64,000 nucleotides of DNA, from positions 39,362,001 through 39,426,000 of the forward strand of contig JAZBRS010000049.1 in assembly GCA_037176725.1 (NCBI GenBank), given 5' to 3'. Position 1 is the first letter of the stretch. Each line of letters starts with the position of its first letter. Both the position numbers and the translations under genes were made by a program. The notes beneath the pieces are model-generated. The model saw only the letters and a program-made list of their open reading frames with translations. It searched no databases and had not been told where the DNA came from. This document shows positions 1-12,300 of the stretch, one piece after another. The stretch comes from Posidonia oceanica. Lineage: Eukaryota > Streptophyta > Magnoliopsida > Alismatales > Posidoniaceae.

Positions 1-42
1 ACGGAATACTAGGTATCAGCACGAGTCCTGATACTAAGCATC

Positions 43-314
43 ATTAAAGTCAACTTTGATGTGGGTACCAGGTGCAACAGTCCTTTTGGCTCTCAAGGTG
101 GCTATTTCTGAAGGCTGGAAGAACATTATTGTTGAAGGAGACGCTCCAAAATTGTCTCCAGCAGCAAATTCAGCGTATTATTCAAGAGTGCCAAATATTG
201 TTACATCATTTTAACCACATTTCCTTCTCTTTTATTCCTCATGAGAGTAATTCAGCTGCGCATGAATTGGCCCAGTGGGCTAAAAATGGAAAAGTTAGTT
301 CTCTATTGTACTAG
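43..314 (+). pseudogene. LINE-type RNase H domain remnant
   Basis: This is a decayed copy of the C-terminal RNase H domain found in plant non-LTR retrotransposons and related reverse-transcriptase-like genes, which degrades RNA in RNA-DNA hybrids. The opening beta strand (IKVNFDV) is read from position 43. A deletion and frame change follow. A second frame then gives ALKVAISEGWKNIIVEGDAP. A third frame gives FSFIPHESNSAAHELAQWA, the conserved end of the domain (FxxRESNxxAHxLAxWA type), and stops at 312-314. Three frames in 270 bases show it is not functional. It is followed 83 bases later by a poly(A) run, as expected for the 3' end of a retrotransposed copy. Confidence 0.75.
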
Positions 315-397
315 CCCATTGGGCCCTCCTTGTATCTCATCGTTGATTTAATAGACATTTGGTGCTTAGTGGACTTCAAGTTTGCTTGTCCAGTTTC

Positions 398-417
398 AAA
401 AAAAAAAAAAAAAAAAA
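398..417 (+). repeat. poly(A) tail of the LINE remnant
   Basis: Twenty consecutive A residues lie downstream of the RNase H remnant on the same strand. This fits a retrotransposed 3' end. The short lysine-rich reading frames running through it are artefacts of the A run. Confidence 0.7.
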
Positions 418-431
418 CCAGGACTCGTGCT

Positions 432-3400
432 CATTTCCTATGCACTACGTCTCCTCGAGGTTACGTGGTATGGTTACAAACCCAATTTCATCTTTTGAGA
501 CCTGCTTTTGTTATTTTTTTCTGCAAACAGTAGGCAAATATATTATAAGTGAACTTGGTTGTGAATATCACTGTCAAGCTAGTAAAAAAGAGAACAAGAT
601 TAAATTTAATATTACAAAGATGTCTCAGATGACTCTAAAGGAAATAAAAGCATAACTAGCAGAATAAAATCCAAAGTTTAAAGTATTACAGACGAAGGAC
701 TCAGCCCGAACCAAGAGAAACGAAAGTCATAATTTAAAGCAAAAAAAAAAAAATCAAACCCTAGCAATAAGTTAATTGCCAGAGCTAGTAGCCACCGGAG
801 TTAGAGGATCAGATGCCGTTTCAGCAACCTGGGCGGAGGCCTCGGGCATGGGAGTAGGAATGCTCGCTATGCCAATGGAGGGGGCAATCTCATGGACAGT
901 TTGATCCCAATCTTTCTGCATATGATAAATTGCATGAGAAAAGACATCAAGTTCTTGCCTTATAAGAAGGAAATCTACCCAAGAAGTTAATTAATAAAGA
1001 AATAATCTGAAAAATCAAAGAAAGAGAACCTCTACAATGATTTCTAAAAATCATTGAATTCCGATTTAACCATAAATACCAAAAGATAACCAAGACTAAC
1101 ATATTCCAATAACGTTTACACAAATTGAAGACCAGCAGTTTTATTCAAATGCCCTTTATTATATTACAAAGGATAGTAGATTCGATCATAATACTCAAGA
1201 AATTTTAAACATTATTCCTCCGCTCCCAATCATAAAACCATGTCCTTGCGGATTACTATTTGAAAGTTAAATTAAGAATCTTGTGTAATGCCTAAGATTT
1301 CAATCAAATGCTACGCATTTGCTCATGGATAATATTGTAAGGTGCAAAGATTTTTTTTTTTTTTTTAAGGCCTAAAGTTACAATTAGCTTCTATACACAA
1401 GCTTTTTCTCTCTCTCTCAGAAGGTTAGTACAATTTCTTTTCCCACAAGCATTTGTTCTTCATGAGAAGGTTCGACAGCTGTAGTCTTCTGTTTTATCCT
1501 TCCAAACACACCATATTCCAAATGGTGGGAGGTTTTGGTGGTGTCTTTGTCCACTTCTTTTCTTTTTCGTTTTTTTTTTAAAAAATTTTAGCTACAATTG
1601 GGAGCAAACTGCGCTCCCAACTGCAGTCGAATATTTCCGTCCATATGGTTATCTACTTGATAGCTCATTGTTAATTGAAAGAGACAAAGTTAATTGAAAA
1701 TTGATAGAAATATTCAAAATGGAATTCATTTAGGCTTATCTTTATTTTTTGAGAAACACATGAATTGGAATTAAACACTACATGAATGGAATTAAAACAC
1801 TATTGAAATTTTGTAAGGGTTTGTTGAAAACTTATTTCCTTATTTATGCAAAACATCATATATGCACAAATACAAACCAATTTTTTCAAATGAGATTCAG
1901 TTATTAGGCTTGTGCTTCTTTTTTTTTTGAATTCTTTTATGAAACTTAATCTAGAGAAATATTCTATCATATGTAATGGTACGTGAGTCCCATCTTATCC
2001 ACCTGGTTGCAAGTCAAAACATATCTAATGCATTCTTCTCACTAAACTTCTTAGCCTCCGTTTGGATTTAAAATAACTACTGAATAAACCTAGAATAGGA
2101 GTTAACATTCTGTTTGGTTGTGAAAAAATCAGAATAATCTCGGAATAACAATTCCTATTCTGGTTCATTTATTCTAGAGTTTTTTTTTTTCAGGAAAGGT
2201 GGAATAAAGTCATTCCACCAAATTATTTTAATGCATGTATATATACAGTATGTTTATTTTTTGTATAAAAATAATACACATTTAATATGATATCTACATG
2301 TTTCAAATTGGATATATATTTTGATAATCAAGTTAATTACTATTAATTTACTTGTTTTTCACTTATTCCAATACTTAATCTAATGCTTATTACACTTTTG
2401 AATCAAATTAAAATTTCTCCTTATATATATTTATTCATCTTTAAAAGAAAATCATTTCCAAATATAATAACAATATTATTAAAATACTAATATCACTTTC
2501 TATTTATCCATACTTTTTTTTATTTTACATCTAAAGAAAGGCTTAATGCATTTATCAGAACATTTCAAGGCATTTGTTTATGACTAAATCGACCTGGAAG
2601 CATGGCATAAGATGCTAAAAAAAAAAAGTCAAGCACGGCATACAATGGGATGTCCATTACATTAAATGTCAAATGATGACCGACTGCATTTTGCAAATTT
2701 AAACTATGAAGTCAATAGCTTGCGTGACTTCGAGCGACGAATATCAAGTTGTAAATAAATGAAAAGGAGATGGATGGATCATATGGGCAGCAAAGGATGG
2801 AGCTTACAAGAGAAACAACTCATAAATCAAAGGGTTTGACCCTTTAACCGTCTATATGGGTGTCATTAGATATTCAAAATTAAAAAATCTATTCTGAATT
2901 TACATCCAAATTCTTGGATTTTTATCTAAAAAAATCATCTGACGGAGTGAATTCAAATCTGAAAAAAAAACCCCAAAAAATTCAAATCGAATACAAATAT
3001 TCAAAAAAATTTATATTTGTAAAAATACTCATATTTGTAAAATATTCGCACTTGTACTTATATTCAAATACATCTAATGTATAAGTAATCAATTATCTTT
3101 ACATATATTTCAGTTTTAATTTTATATTTTTATTTAAATTTCACATATAATATATGGTTAATTAATCTATTTAATAATATTTATTATTTACATTTAACTA
3201 TATCTATGATTTTTTGTATATCTGATATCGTTTAATGGATGTGGATATTATATTTTATTTTGTAACTTGTAATTTGTGAACTCTATTTGGTGTCATACTT
3301 TGTTGATTTTTTTTTTGAAAGGAACATTTTTGATTTTTTGTTCAAATTGTGGTTTCATAACGGACTGGTTTAAATATAATTTACATCTACCTTTCCTTAA

Positions 3401-4049
3401 AAAATGCCAAGATGGTCCGCTCCTTTTAGATTCTGGGCCCACTAATTTACACCGATCAGGCTAGTACGCTGGGGTCCAAGGCTGACCTGGTTGACCTGGC
3501 TGTCTAGATCGAGCCCATCTGCCTCTGGAGGTTAAGCCAAGTCTCACTGCAATTGAGCCCACTCACCACAGACAACTTGGGCCTTACTGTAGAGTCCAGC
3601 CACAACAGGCCACCCACATACCTTTAGGATGAGCCCAACGCCTAAGGTAAGGACAGGTTGTCGAGCACCAAGTTTAGACTAGTCGGAGTGTATACAAGTT
3701 TTTTTGTTTATTAAGTATATAAAGATAATTTTCATCATAAGCAATGTATTCATGGTAATATGACTTTTAATGAAGATATTAGGACAAAAAAGAAGCATTT
3801 GCTTCTTACTATTGATTACGGATTGAAAAAAAATGGCTTACCGTTTGCAAAAAAAGAAGGGATTGAAAAAAAATGTACACAAACACGTCTCCAAGATAGT
3901 TTTAAATTGGTAAGTAACTTCACTATTTAAAAAAAAATAGAAAATCTTTAGTAACTTCTAAGAGCATCTGAACTGTCTCCTGATCAAGGTTGTTCTTGGT
4001 CGTTGAAACCTACCGTTGAAAAAATTTGAGAAGAAAAAATGTCAACAAT
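432..4049. other. AT-rich intergenic DNA, no gene seen
   Basis: No reading frame of credible length or composition is present. Homopolymer T and A runs are common. A GC-richer island near 3470-3680 has no recognisable coding potential. A diverged AT-rich stretch with repeated ATTCAAAT-like words lies at about 2870-3240. Confidence 0.6.
2050..2235. mobile_element. possible MITE-like element
   Basis: The stretch opens with GCCTCCGTTTGGATTT, a wording common at the edges of plant miniature transposons. It contains an imperfect inverted repeat of about 25 bases: GAATAAACCTAGAATAGGAG pairs with CTATTCTGGTTCATTTATTC. It closes with AGTCATTCCACCAAATTA. I could not fix the ends or a target duplication, so the superfamily is unknown. 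Confidence 0.35.
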
Positions 4050-4169
4050 GTCAAATCTAGGGGTGCAAATTGAGTTGAGTTGGCGAGAAGTCTGCCAAAC
4101 CTAACTCATAAATATTAAGGTTAGGTTGATGTATGTGTGGGTTGGGTTAGAATTACATTGAAATTTGTG

Positions 4170-4487
4170 AAATTAGCAACAACATTCCACTTGAAAGTGG
4201 AATTGGCAAAAGAAGGCTACTTATTTTCTCCTGGCAAGAGAGGGCCACTTTTTTTGTTTCATGCTGATTTTACTCTTCCATCATTCGTGTCCTTCATCAA
4301 GCACCCTCAACCACCCTCAAGTCCTCTCACGCCGTCGAGCTCTGAAACCGTCGAGCTCTGTCACGTCCTCAAACCGTTGAGCCCTCTCATTTCCATTCTG
4401 TTGTCTCTCTCGCCCTCATCTCTCTCGTCGTGGAGTCCTATCTCGCCCTCTCAAATCCCTAGTCGTCGAGCACTACCCTACCCGTCG
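4170..4487 (+). repeat. MULE left terminal inverted repeat
   Basis: It begins AAATTAGCAACAACATTCCA, then reads GAAAGTGGAATTGGCAAAAG, and aligns with the reverse complement of 23051-23383 throughout. Shared words include ATTTTACTCTTCCATCATTC versus ATTTTACCCTTCCATCATTC, and CTAGTCGTCGAGCACTACCC versus CTAGCCGTCGAGCACTACCC. Several internal copies of a CCGTCGAGCCCTCTCA-like word give it a repetitive feel and an artefactual serine/proline-rich frame (4137-4673). Confidence 0.75.
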
Positions 4488-4649
4488 GCCTCTCTCTCGC
4501 AGTCGCCGACCGCGAGCCCTCGTCTCCCTCCTCTCATGACCTCGAGCCCTATCACGCCGATCACTAACAAGTCCTCTCATGCCGACCTCCGATCCGTCTC
4601 TTGCCCTCGTCTCCGACTTTCGTCTCCGACTTCCGTCTTCGATATGATT

Positions 4650-5245
4650 ATTATAATGAGACATGATTTTTAATATAAGAAGATATAATTCCTTGTGTGT
4701 GTAATGAGAGGCATTATTTAGGTATAATGAGACATGATTTGTGAGTTGGGAGACATATTTTTAGAAGACTTGAGACATGATTTATTGGTCAATGAGACAA
4801 GATTTTTTTGATAAATTTGAATGTATATGTTCACATGAGACATGATTTTTGCTAACATGAGACATGATTTCTGTTTATATGAGACATGATTACTTTTTAC
4901 ATGAGACATGCTTGTATATGTAAGAAATGATTGCATGAGGCATGATTATTGCTTACATGAGACATGATATCTGCTTATATGAGACATGATTTGTGAGCTG
5001 TGAGACATGTTTTCAGAAGGATTAAGACATGATTCTTCACATGTAAAGATAGCATGTTTTACTATGTATGAGAAATGATTCTTGAGATGTAAGATAAGAT
5101 TTGTGAGTTGAGAGACATGATTTTATCACACTTTATGAGACATGATTCTTATGGGAATGAGACATGATTCTTCTTGAAATGAGACACGGGAGATATGTTT
5201 TAAGAAATAATGAGACATGATTCAGGTGTAATGAGACATTATTTA
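4650..5245 (+). repeat. GAGACATGATT motif array A
   Basis: More than fifteen exact or one-mismatch copies of GAGACATGATT occur with irregular spacing (about 15-45 bases) just inside the left terminal repeat and upstream of the transposase. Spacing is not constant, so this is a dispersed-motif array and not a simple satellite. The reading frames it creates, rich in Ser-His-Val, are artefacts. Confidence 0.8.
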
Positions 5246-5367
5246 TCCAATGTTAAAATATCATATTTTAATATGTTTTGAGACTTCATTCTTCAATTGT
5301 GTAATAAGTTTTATATCATTTTAACTGTGATTTGTATATAACGTGATATGATATCTTTTTTTGTAGG

Positions 5368-7759
5368 ATTATCAATATAGATATTTCTAAAATACCTTTG
5401 ATATGTCACTATAACGGATACTTTGAGTGGAGTAAAGGAGAGATATCTTCTTACTGTAGTGGTCGTAAATAATTTTTGTTTGTGAATCAGAATTTAAAAT
5501 ATGATGAGCTCAAACGTATAGTGTATGAGGAGATTCATCAAACATTTATTGAAGAATATCCAAATGAACTACACTACAAAGTAAGACTACATAGCAAAAA
5601 CTTTTACATTGATGTATTAAACAATGGTGATGTGAATCGAATGCAGAGTCTCTTTCCGAACATGTGTGTAGTATTAGAGCTCTTTATGACTAAAGTAGAA
5701 GGAGAAAACCCTTCTATGATTTATGTTTCGTCTAGCAGTTATGTTTATATTTACTTTGAATTTACATATCATTCTCATTTAATTTATGTCATTGAGAACT
5801 AACTCTTTTTCAATGTCTTTAATATAGAATTAGGTTAAGTCAAGGAGAAGATGAAATCATTCCAGAGACATAACCTTCAATGATAGATTGTAAAGATAAA
5901 GCTGTGGATGATAAAAATCAAATGTCAAATGATGATGAGGATGAAGGTGTGGATGCTAATGAGACTGAGACGTACACTGGATTGGATATTGTTATAAGCA
6001 ACTATAGAGAGGATGATAGTGAGGGAATGTTTGAAGAGGATGAAAACGTATGTGACAATTCTGATGAAGAGGATGACACTGAAAATTCTAAAGAAATCAT
6101 TATTGATGATAATGATTTCGAAGTAATTGTCGGTCAACTATTTTCTGGTGTAGTTGAATTCAAGCGAGCTCTCAAGGCATATGCTATAAAAATACATTTT
6201 GTTTACAAGCCGAAAAAGTGAAATTCTCAAAAGTTCCGAGCCACTTACATAGTTTCTGATTGTCCTTGATTTTTTAGTGGACGTGTTTCTGTCGGAATCA
6301 AGTTTTGTGTGAAGAAGTTAAATTCACAACATACTTGTAATGCTATTATTGATGAACGTGGCCACAAACAATGCACAAGTGAATTCATTTGTGATCAAAT
6401 CTTTGATCATGTTATGGCAAATGAATCTTTTACGCCAAAGATGATTCAAGTAGAGATGTTGAAGATTTGGGAAGTTGAGGTGTCCTACGATAAAACTTAC
6501 CGTGTAAAACAAAAGGCTTTAGCAAAACTTATTGATGATTGGAATGAATCTTTTGTTCAACTCCCATTATACATGAGAGAATTAAAGAGGAGTGACCGTG
6601 ATATGTTACTGTATTGAAGTGGACTAATGGTCACTTTCATCGCTTCTTTTGGGCATTTGGTGCATCATTGAGAAGCTTCAAGCAACATTTGAGGTCAATA
6701 ATTATTGTGGATGTCACTCATATCACAGGAAAATTTTCTGGTTGTCTTATTGGTGCAACAGCTATGGATGGCGGCAATCATATATTTCCATTAGCTTTTG
6801 CCATTGTAGAAATTGAAAATAAACATACATGGATTTGGTTCTTTGAGCAGTTGTCAGAGTATTTATATAATTATATGAACCAGTTGGTATTCATATCAGA
6901 TTGACAGAAGGGATTAATTTATGGTGTTGATACAGTTTTTCAAAATGCTTTTCATGTCTATTGTGTGTATCACTTGTCGAACAACCTTCTTGCGGCTACT
7001 AATGATAGAGGTGCTAGGTCAATATTCTTGGCCGCAGCCAAAGCTTATACAACTTTTGATTTAGAAAGAAGGATGAATGAGTTGAAGACACATAATCTTA
7101 TTGCATTTTAAAAAGTTGAGAGCTTTGGAGCAAAGGAACACTGGGTAAATGCATTTTGTACAACATATTAGTAGATGTTAGAGGTTTGCCTATTATAGCA
7201 ATGATCGAGGGGACAAGGAAGAAGGTTGCTAGTTATTTCTATAAGAAAACGATAGCTATAAATAAGTTGACTAGCATGTTAACGTCCTATGGAGAAAAAA
7301 ATTTAAATGTTGCGAGGGAACAAGGAAGACACTTTATGGTGTACCCATCTTCAATTAATCATTTTCAAGTCCACACATTTACAGGACCTGAGGAGGTCCA
7401 TCTTGGTAACAAAACTTATTCTTGTAGAAAATTTGATGTCATGGGCATTCCATGTGAACATGCAATGGCATGTATAGCCTTCTGTTATCAAGATGCGTAT
7501 GCCTATTGCGAAGAATTGTCACAACTATAATGTTCGGAGCCACCTATAATGATAAAGTTCCTTCCAAAAGAAGAAAAGAGTATTGGCCTACAGTTGTTGT
7601 GACAGACATCCCCTTCCTCTTGCTTGTCGGCCTCAACAAGGAAGAAGAAGAAAGGCAAGAAGAGAGTTACAATGTAGTGGCAAGATTAAAAGGCAATGCA
7701 AAAAATGTAAACAGCTAGGCTACTATGCAAAGAGATGCAGGAATGTGTCTGCGAGTTGA
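5368..7759 (+). pseudogene. MULE transposase pseudogene
   Basis: This is the remnant of a MuDR-type transposase, which cuts and joins the ends of MULEs. An acceptor-like TTTTTTTGTAG precedes 5368. The N-terminal part (CHYNGYFEW at about 5404, NLKYDELKRIVYEEI at about 5490) is followed by an acidic linker (5880-6110) and a MuDR-type DNA-binding segment (VGQLFSGVVEFKRALKAYAI, about 6129-6190). The catalytic core contains VDVTHITGKFSGCLIGATA and FPLAFAIVEIENKHTWIW (6700-6840). A SWIM finger (CRKFDVMGIPCEHAMA) lies near 7425-7470, and a C-terminal zinc knuckle at 7698-7739. Breaks include a TAA near 5480, frame changes near 6220 and 6610, TGA after FISD (6902), TAA near 7110, lost sequence near 7150 and a frame change after 7527. 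It is not functional. Confidence 0.85.
7698..7739 (+). other. transposase zinc knuckle with His replaced by Tyr
   Basis: The frame reads CKKCKQLGYYAKRC. The CX2CX4HX4C pattern is intact except that the histidine position is tyrosine (TAC), one transition away from CAC. It lies in a different frame from the SWIM segment upstream, so an indel separates them. Confidence 0.6.
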
Positions 7760-7779
7760 TAATATAGTGAGATATGATA

Positions 7780-8225
7780 ATTTTTGTATCATTATATTTA
7801 TATAGGTAGGCCACTATGCCTGAGATGTATCACTCTGTGAGACATGGTTCTATGTGTAGTGAGACATGGTTCTGTTTGTAGTGAGACATGGTAATTTTTG
7901 TATCACACTCTATGAGACATGATTATCAGATGTATCACTCTGTGAGACATGGTTCTGAGTGTAGTGAGACATGGTAATCTTTGTATAACACTCTGTAAGA
8001 CATGATTCTCAGATGTATCACTCTGTGAGACGTGGTTTTGAGTGTAGTGAGACATGATTTTGAGTATAGTGAGACATGATTCTACGTGTAGTAAGACATG
8101 ATTCTGAGATGTATTACTTTGTATGACATTCTGTGAGACATGATTCTGAGATGTACCACTCTGTGAGACATGGTTCTGCGTGTAATGAGACATGATTCTG
8201 AGTGTAGTGAGATATGGTAAGGAGA
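7780..8225 (+). repeat. GAGACATGATT/GGTT motif array B
   Basis: Repeated units built on GTGAGACATGGTTCTG and GTGAGACATGATTCTGAG alternate with TGTATCACTCTGTGAGACAT. The motif has the same orientation as array A. The array separates the 3' end of the transposase from the 3' end of the Ulp1-like gene. The three minus-strand frames over it (7903-8347) are translations of the repeat. Confidence 0.8.
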
Positions 8226-8447
8226 AATGAGACAAAAATCAACCCATAAGAAACAACATTCAGTAGACCTGTTAATAATTTTGTGGATAGATAATCCCAT
8301 ATATATACATCAGAAATGGAAAATGTCATCCCATATATACACATCACAATGTTGAAATAATGAGAAATGTAATGTCATCTCATATATTCACATTATAATA
8401 TAATGACAACATATAATGAATGACAAATATAATGTTGATATGTCTCA

Positions 8448-8609
8448 TTATTGTTTTGTTGCTTCCGCTACCTGTATCTTTTTGCATTCCTTTAAGATCA
8501 TGGTTGCAAAGGGTGCCCTCCGAGAATTGACCTCGGCGATACCAAATGCCATTGCCTCCCTATTTATAAAGTAGTAGACACCTAACATGACATAGACTCC
8601 ACATGCCAT
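8448..8609 (-). pseudogene. Ulp1-like exon with catalytic cysteine
   Basis: The exon begins after an AAAG acceptor and reads MACGVYVMLGVYYFINREAM, then SRRAPFATMILKECKKIQ, ending at TAA (8448-8450). CGVYVM matches the cysteine motif of C48 peptidases. The residue before the cysteine is Ala; Asp is more usual in this family. The frame itself is open. Confidence 0.65.
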
Positions 8610-8698
8610 CTTTAATTCAAATTCAAAAGTAAATATATTAATAGGAGAAGTACAATATAAGTAAAAAAGAAACGGTAATAGAAGATATTAGGACGTAC

Positions 8699-8790
8699 GA
8701 TCCAGTAGATTGTTATGGGAAATCTCGAAGGAATGCATGCTTGAAATCCGATATGTTGATGTCCTCCTCATATTCAAAGAAATGGATACA
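8699..8790 (-). pseudogene. Ulp1-like exon with oxyanion Gln region
   Basis: The minus strand reads EYEEDINISDFKHAFLRDFP, then a TAA stop, then QSTGS before a GTACGT donor-like site. Position and wording match the segment just before the catalytic cysteine in Ulp1 proteases, where a conserved Gln lies. The stop shows decay. The 5' border is uncertain. Confidence 0.45.
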
Positions 8791-8894
8791 GTGAAGCAAC
8801 CAATTAATCTTCATTAATGAGAAATAAGTTATAATAAACATAGCAAAATAATATTAATTTATTTGAAAAAACTAAGGAATGATTGTAAATACAC

Positions 8895-9136
8895 TATATC
8901 ATATCAACGGTGGTCTTCTCAGTTAAGTAACTTGCAACATCTTCCACAGCTTCCGTTCTTACCAGGGTCATAGAGTTGTAGAAAGATATTAATTTGCTCT
9001 TGAAGTCTATGACCACAAAATGCCAATGGAAGCTGCTGCAAAGTGCTATCAACAAGTAATCTGCCCTTTGAAGTTCATCACTATCGAAATTCGGGCATAA
9101 ATTGAAAACATTCTCCTTCTTATGATACAATGTTTC
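8895..9136 (-). pseudogene. Ulp1-like exon with catalytic His; Asp changed to Asn
   Basis: A TTTAAG acceptor precedes KETLYHKKENVFNLCPNF, and the exon contains ADYLLIALCSSFHWHFVVID followed by KLISFYNSM. The FHWHFVVID segment holds the catalytic His of C48 peptidases. In the canonical family the next catalytic residue is the Asp of a Y-D-S motif; here it reads YNS. The exon ends at a GTGTAT donor-like site. Its frame is open. Confidence 0.65.
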
Positions 9137-9230
9137 CTTAAATGCAAAAGATGTAAACAACATTACATACCGACAAGTAAATTAATTCATAGCATATAGT
9201 ATGAAATAAATTAACTTATATGTTACATAC

Positions 9231-9327
9231 CAACAAGTAAGAAGGCATAAGGAAGTCCATTTAATGACCGTCCTCTTGAGGACCATCATCCATGATTGGA
9301 TTAAGCTGTCACTAATGGGTCGCCCAT
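9231..9327 (-). pseudogene. Ulp1-like exon, 3' half (split by solo LTR)
   Basis: The minus strand reads GRPISDSLIQSWMMVLKRT and continues KWTSLCLLT to a GTATGTAA donor. This is the start of a Ulp1 domain, before the catalytic His exon. The reading frame continues into 15292-15353 if the intervening 5959-base solo LTR and one copy of its CCCAT duplication are ignored. Confidence 0.65.
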
Positions 9328-12300
9328 TGTAGTAATCCCGGTGTTCAGATCGTCCACACACATTGCCAAAGCTCGTGTGCACCGATCAGAATCAGGTTCA
9401 CTATTAGCGGCTATGTCCGAGAAGGAAGACTTAACTCGAAAACATTTTAAAAAAGGAAAAAGAGGAAGAAAAGAAGAAGATAAGACAAAATCGGAGTCGC
9501 CACCAAGTCTATTAGATCGGGAGACAAGGAAAATCGGGGAAATGCGTGAATAATCACGCAAAACCAAGCAAAAGATGCAATGCAAGGCAATGCAGAAGAA
9601 ATGAGATGCAAATGAATGCAAATGATGTGACTCGTGCCTAGGATAAGGGTAGTATGGTCATTACGGGCCAAGAGAGAGGGCAAGGACTCCTGTTACGCGC
9701 GGGGAAGGTGTTAGGCATCCCCGACGCGCCCGAGAATCGGTCTTTTTAAGCTTACGCTCGCATACGCGGGGAAATGCAGACTTTGAATGCCTAAGTGCCA
9801 ATGAATGCCTACCTAAGTGCTCAAAGGTGTGTTCTAAGTGAGGGAATGCAATGCAAGAAAGTAAACGTGCAATCTAAGCGCTCAGCAACGCTGTCTGTGT
9901 TCCAAACCGGGCGGAACCTGGCTCGTGAGAACTTCAGGCAGTAAGCATCATCGCCCTATATGCAAATGCAGGCGATAAAACAAAACAACGGTGACAACAG
10001 GCAACGCGGGCGTCATGCAAGAGAAAACAACGCAAAACACGCAAAACGGTGCGAGAAACGAAGCAAGAACGCAAAACAATGCGAGAAACGAAGCCGACAC
10101 GCAAAACGATGCGAGGAACGAAGCAAGAGCGTAAAACGGTGCAAGAAAACAATGCGGCACGCAAAACGGCACAAGAAACAAAGCTGGCACGCAAAACGGT
10201 GGAAGAAAACGAGGCGACACGCAAAACAGTGCGAGAAAACAAAGCGGCACGCAAAATGGTACAAGAAAACAAAGTGGCACACAAAACGGTGCAAGAAAAC
10301 AGAGCGACACGCAAAACGGTGCGAAAAAAACAAAGCGGCACGCAAAACAGTGAAAGAAAACAAAACGGCATGTAAAACGGTGCAAGAAAACAAGGCGGCA
10401 CGCAAAACGGTGCAAGAAAACAGAACGGCACGCAAAACGGTGCGAGAAAACAAAACGGCACGCAAAACGGTGTGAGAAAACAAGGCCGTACGCAAAACGG
10501 TGCAAGAAAACAAAGCGGTACGCAAAACGGTGTAAGAAAACAGAACGGCACGCAAAACGGTGCAAGAAAACAAAGCGGCACGCAAAACGGTGCGAGAAAA
10601 CAAGGCAGCACGCAAAATGGTGCAAGAAAACAAAGCGGCACGCAAAACAGTGCAAGAAAACAGAACGGCACGCAAAACGGTGTAAGAAAATAGAGCGGCA
10701 AGCAAAACGGTGCGAGAAAACACAGTGGCACGCAAAACGGTGCGAGAAAACAAGGCAGCATGCGAAACGGTGCGAGAAAATAAGGCAGCACGCAAAACGA
10801 TGCAAGAAAAGAAGGCGGCACGCAAAACGGTGCAAGAAAATAGAGCGGCATGCAAAACGGTGCAAGAAAACAGTGTGACACGCAAAACGGTGAGAGAAAA
10901 CAGAGCGGCACGCAAAACGGCGCGAGAAAACAAAGCGGAACACAAAACAGTGTAAGGAAGCGAAGCGGCACGCAAAACGGTGCGAGAAACAGGGCGAAAG
11001 AGAGCGCGCAAAAGCCATGCAATGCGGATGATATGCAAAAGATGCTACCGAGGTTCAAGAGGAATTACCTTGGAAACCTGAAGCCTGATCTGAAATCTGA
11101 TTGGTCCATGCTGAAGAGCGCTCCGTCGAGGTCGTCCTGGCAGCTCACTTGAGAAGATCCAACGGCCGGATCCGAAGATATCCAGACTTTAAGGCAGGAG
11201 GCCAGAACAGGGGAGAAGATAAGATCTAAGTGTAAAAGAGACCTAAGGGGTGTGCAAAACAGGTCCTCCCATGTTCAGGAGAGCCAGACGTACTTAAGTG
11301 TGTGCAAGGGATGCCGAATGCAAGGAGGCAATGCGTGCGGAATGCAAGAAGAGACTTAGGGATGACTTTTCAGAAAAAAGGGGACTCACATGCAATTTTG
11401 AAAAAGATGGGGGTTTGAATGCAATTTTACAGAGTACAGGGGTCAGAATGCAAAGTTTCTGGGTGGCTATGCATCAGGATAGGTTTTGAAATTGAATGGT
11501 ATGTCGACATGCAATTTTGAAATCAACAGGGTTTAAAATGCAAAATTTCCAGCAAAACAGGGGTCTGAGTGGTCTGGAATGCAAACAGGGCCCATGTGTA
11601 ATTTTTCAAACATGCAAGGGGCAAAAATGCAATTTTATAAGCAAGCTGTGCATCTAAATACCTACTGCGGACACTCAGAGGACCTGTATGTAATTTTTGA
11701 AACATGCAGGGTTAAAAATGCAATTTTATAAGCAAAGTATGCATTTAAATGACCTACTAAGGATCTATATGCAAAAATCAGATACTGTGAGGGAAGACAA
11801 TGCAATGTAGTAAGCAAAATAGGTAAATAAAACCTAAGTTAACAGATCAGAGGACTAAGTTGCAAATCAGAAAACTAACAAGGACCAGAAATGCAATACA
11901 TCAAGGTAAAATATGTGTATTTAAATCAGATTAACTACTGAAGGACTAACATGTAATTAGCTGATTTTTGGATTTTTTTTATGCAATTTTATAAGATTAA
12001 ACATATGAAATTAAATGGATTTTAAACAGAGGCAGGACCTGAATGTAATAAACTAAAAACTGAAACCGAAAATGCAATTTAGCAACAAAATATCTTAGTA
12101 AATGGAAAATAAATGCACAGTAATTCTACAGACCGACGGCCACTGTAGCAGTTGCTACCAGCGGCCGTCGAAGGAGAAGGAGGGGCGTCGGAGGCGCGCT
12201 GACCGGCAAGCGATGCTCTCTGGAGCTCGGCGGAGGTCTGGGCTGCATCGCCGACTCGTGACGCGGCTTGAGGATGATCGGAGACGACGACGGAGCTTGA

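Noticed and set aside
330..655. Short frames with a Lys run
   Set aside because: They run through the poly(A) tail of the LINE remnant.
4137..4673. 178-codon Ser/Pro-rich frame
   Set aside because: It overlaps the MULE terminal inverted repeat, and its composition comes from repeated CCGTCGAGCCCTC words.
7903..8347. Ser-His-Tyr-rich minus frames (also 4718-4936 and 17336-18684)
   Set aside because: Each translates the GAGACATGATT motif arrays. No domain is present.
9934..11058. Three overlapping minus-strand frames of 341-374 codons, and plus-strand counterparts
   Set aside because: They are translations of a 30-base tandem repeat. A unit length divisible by three keeps frames open without selection.
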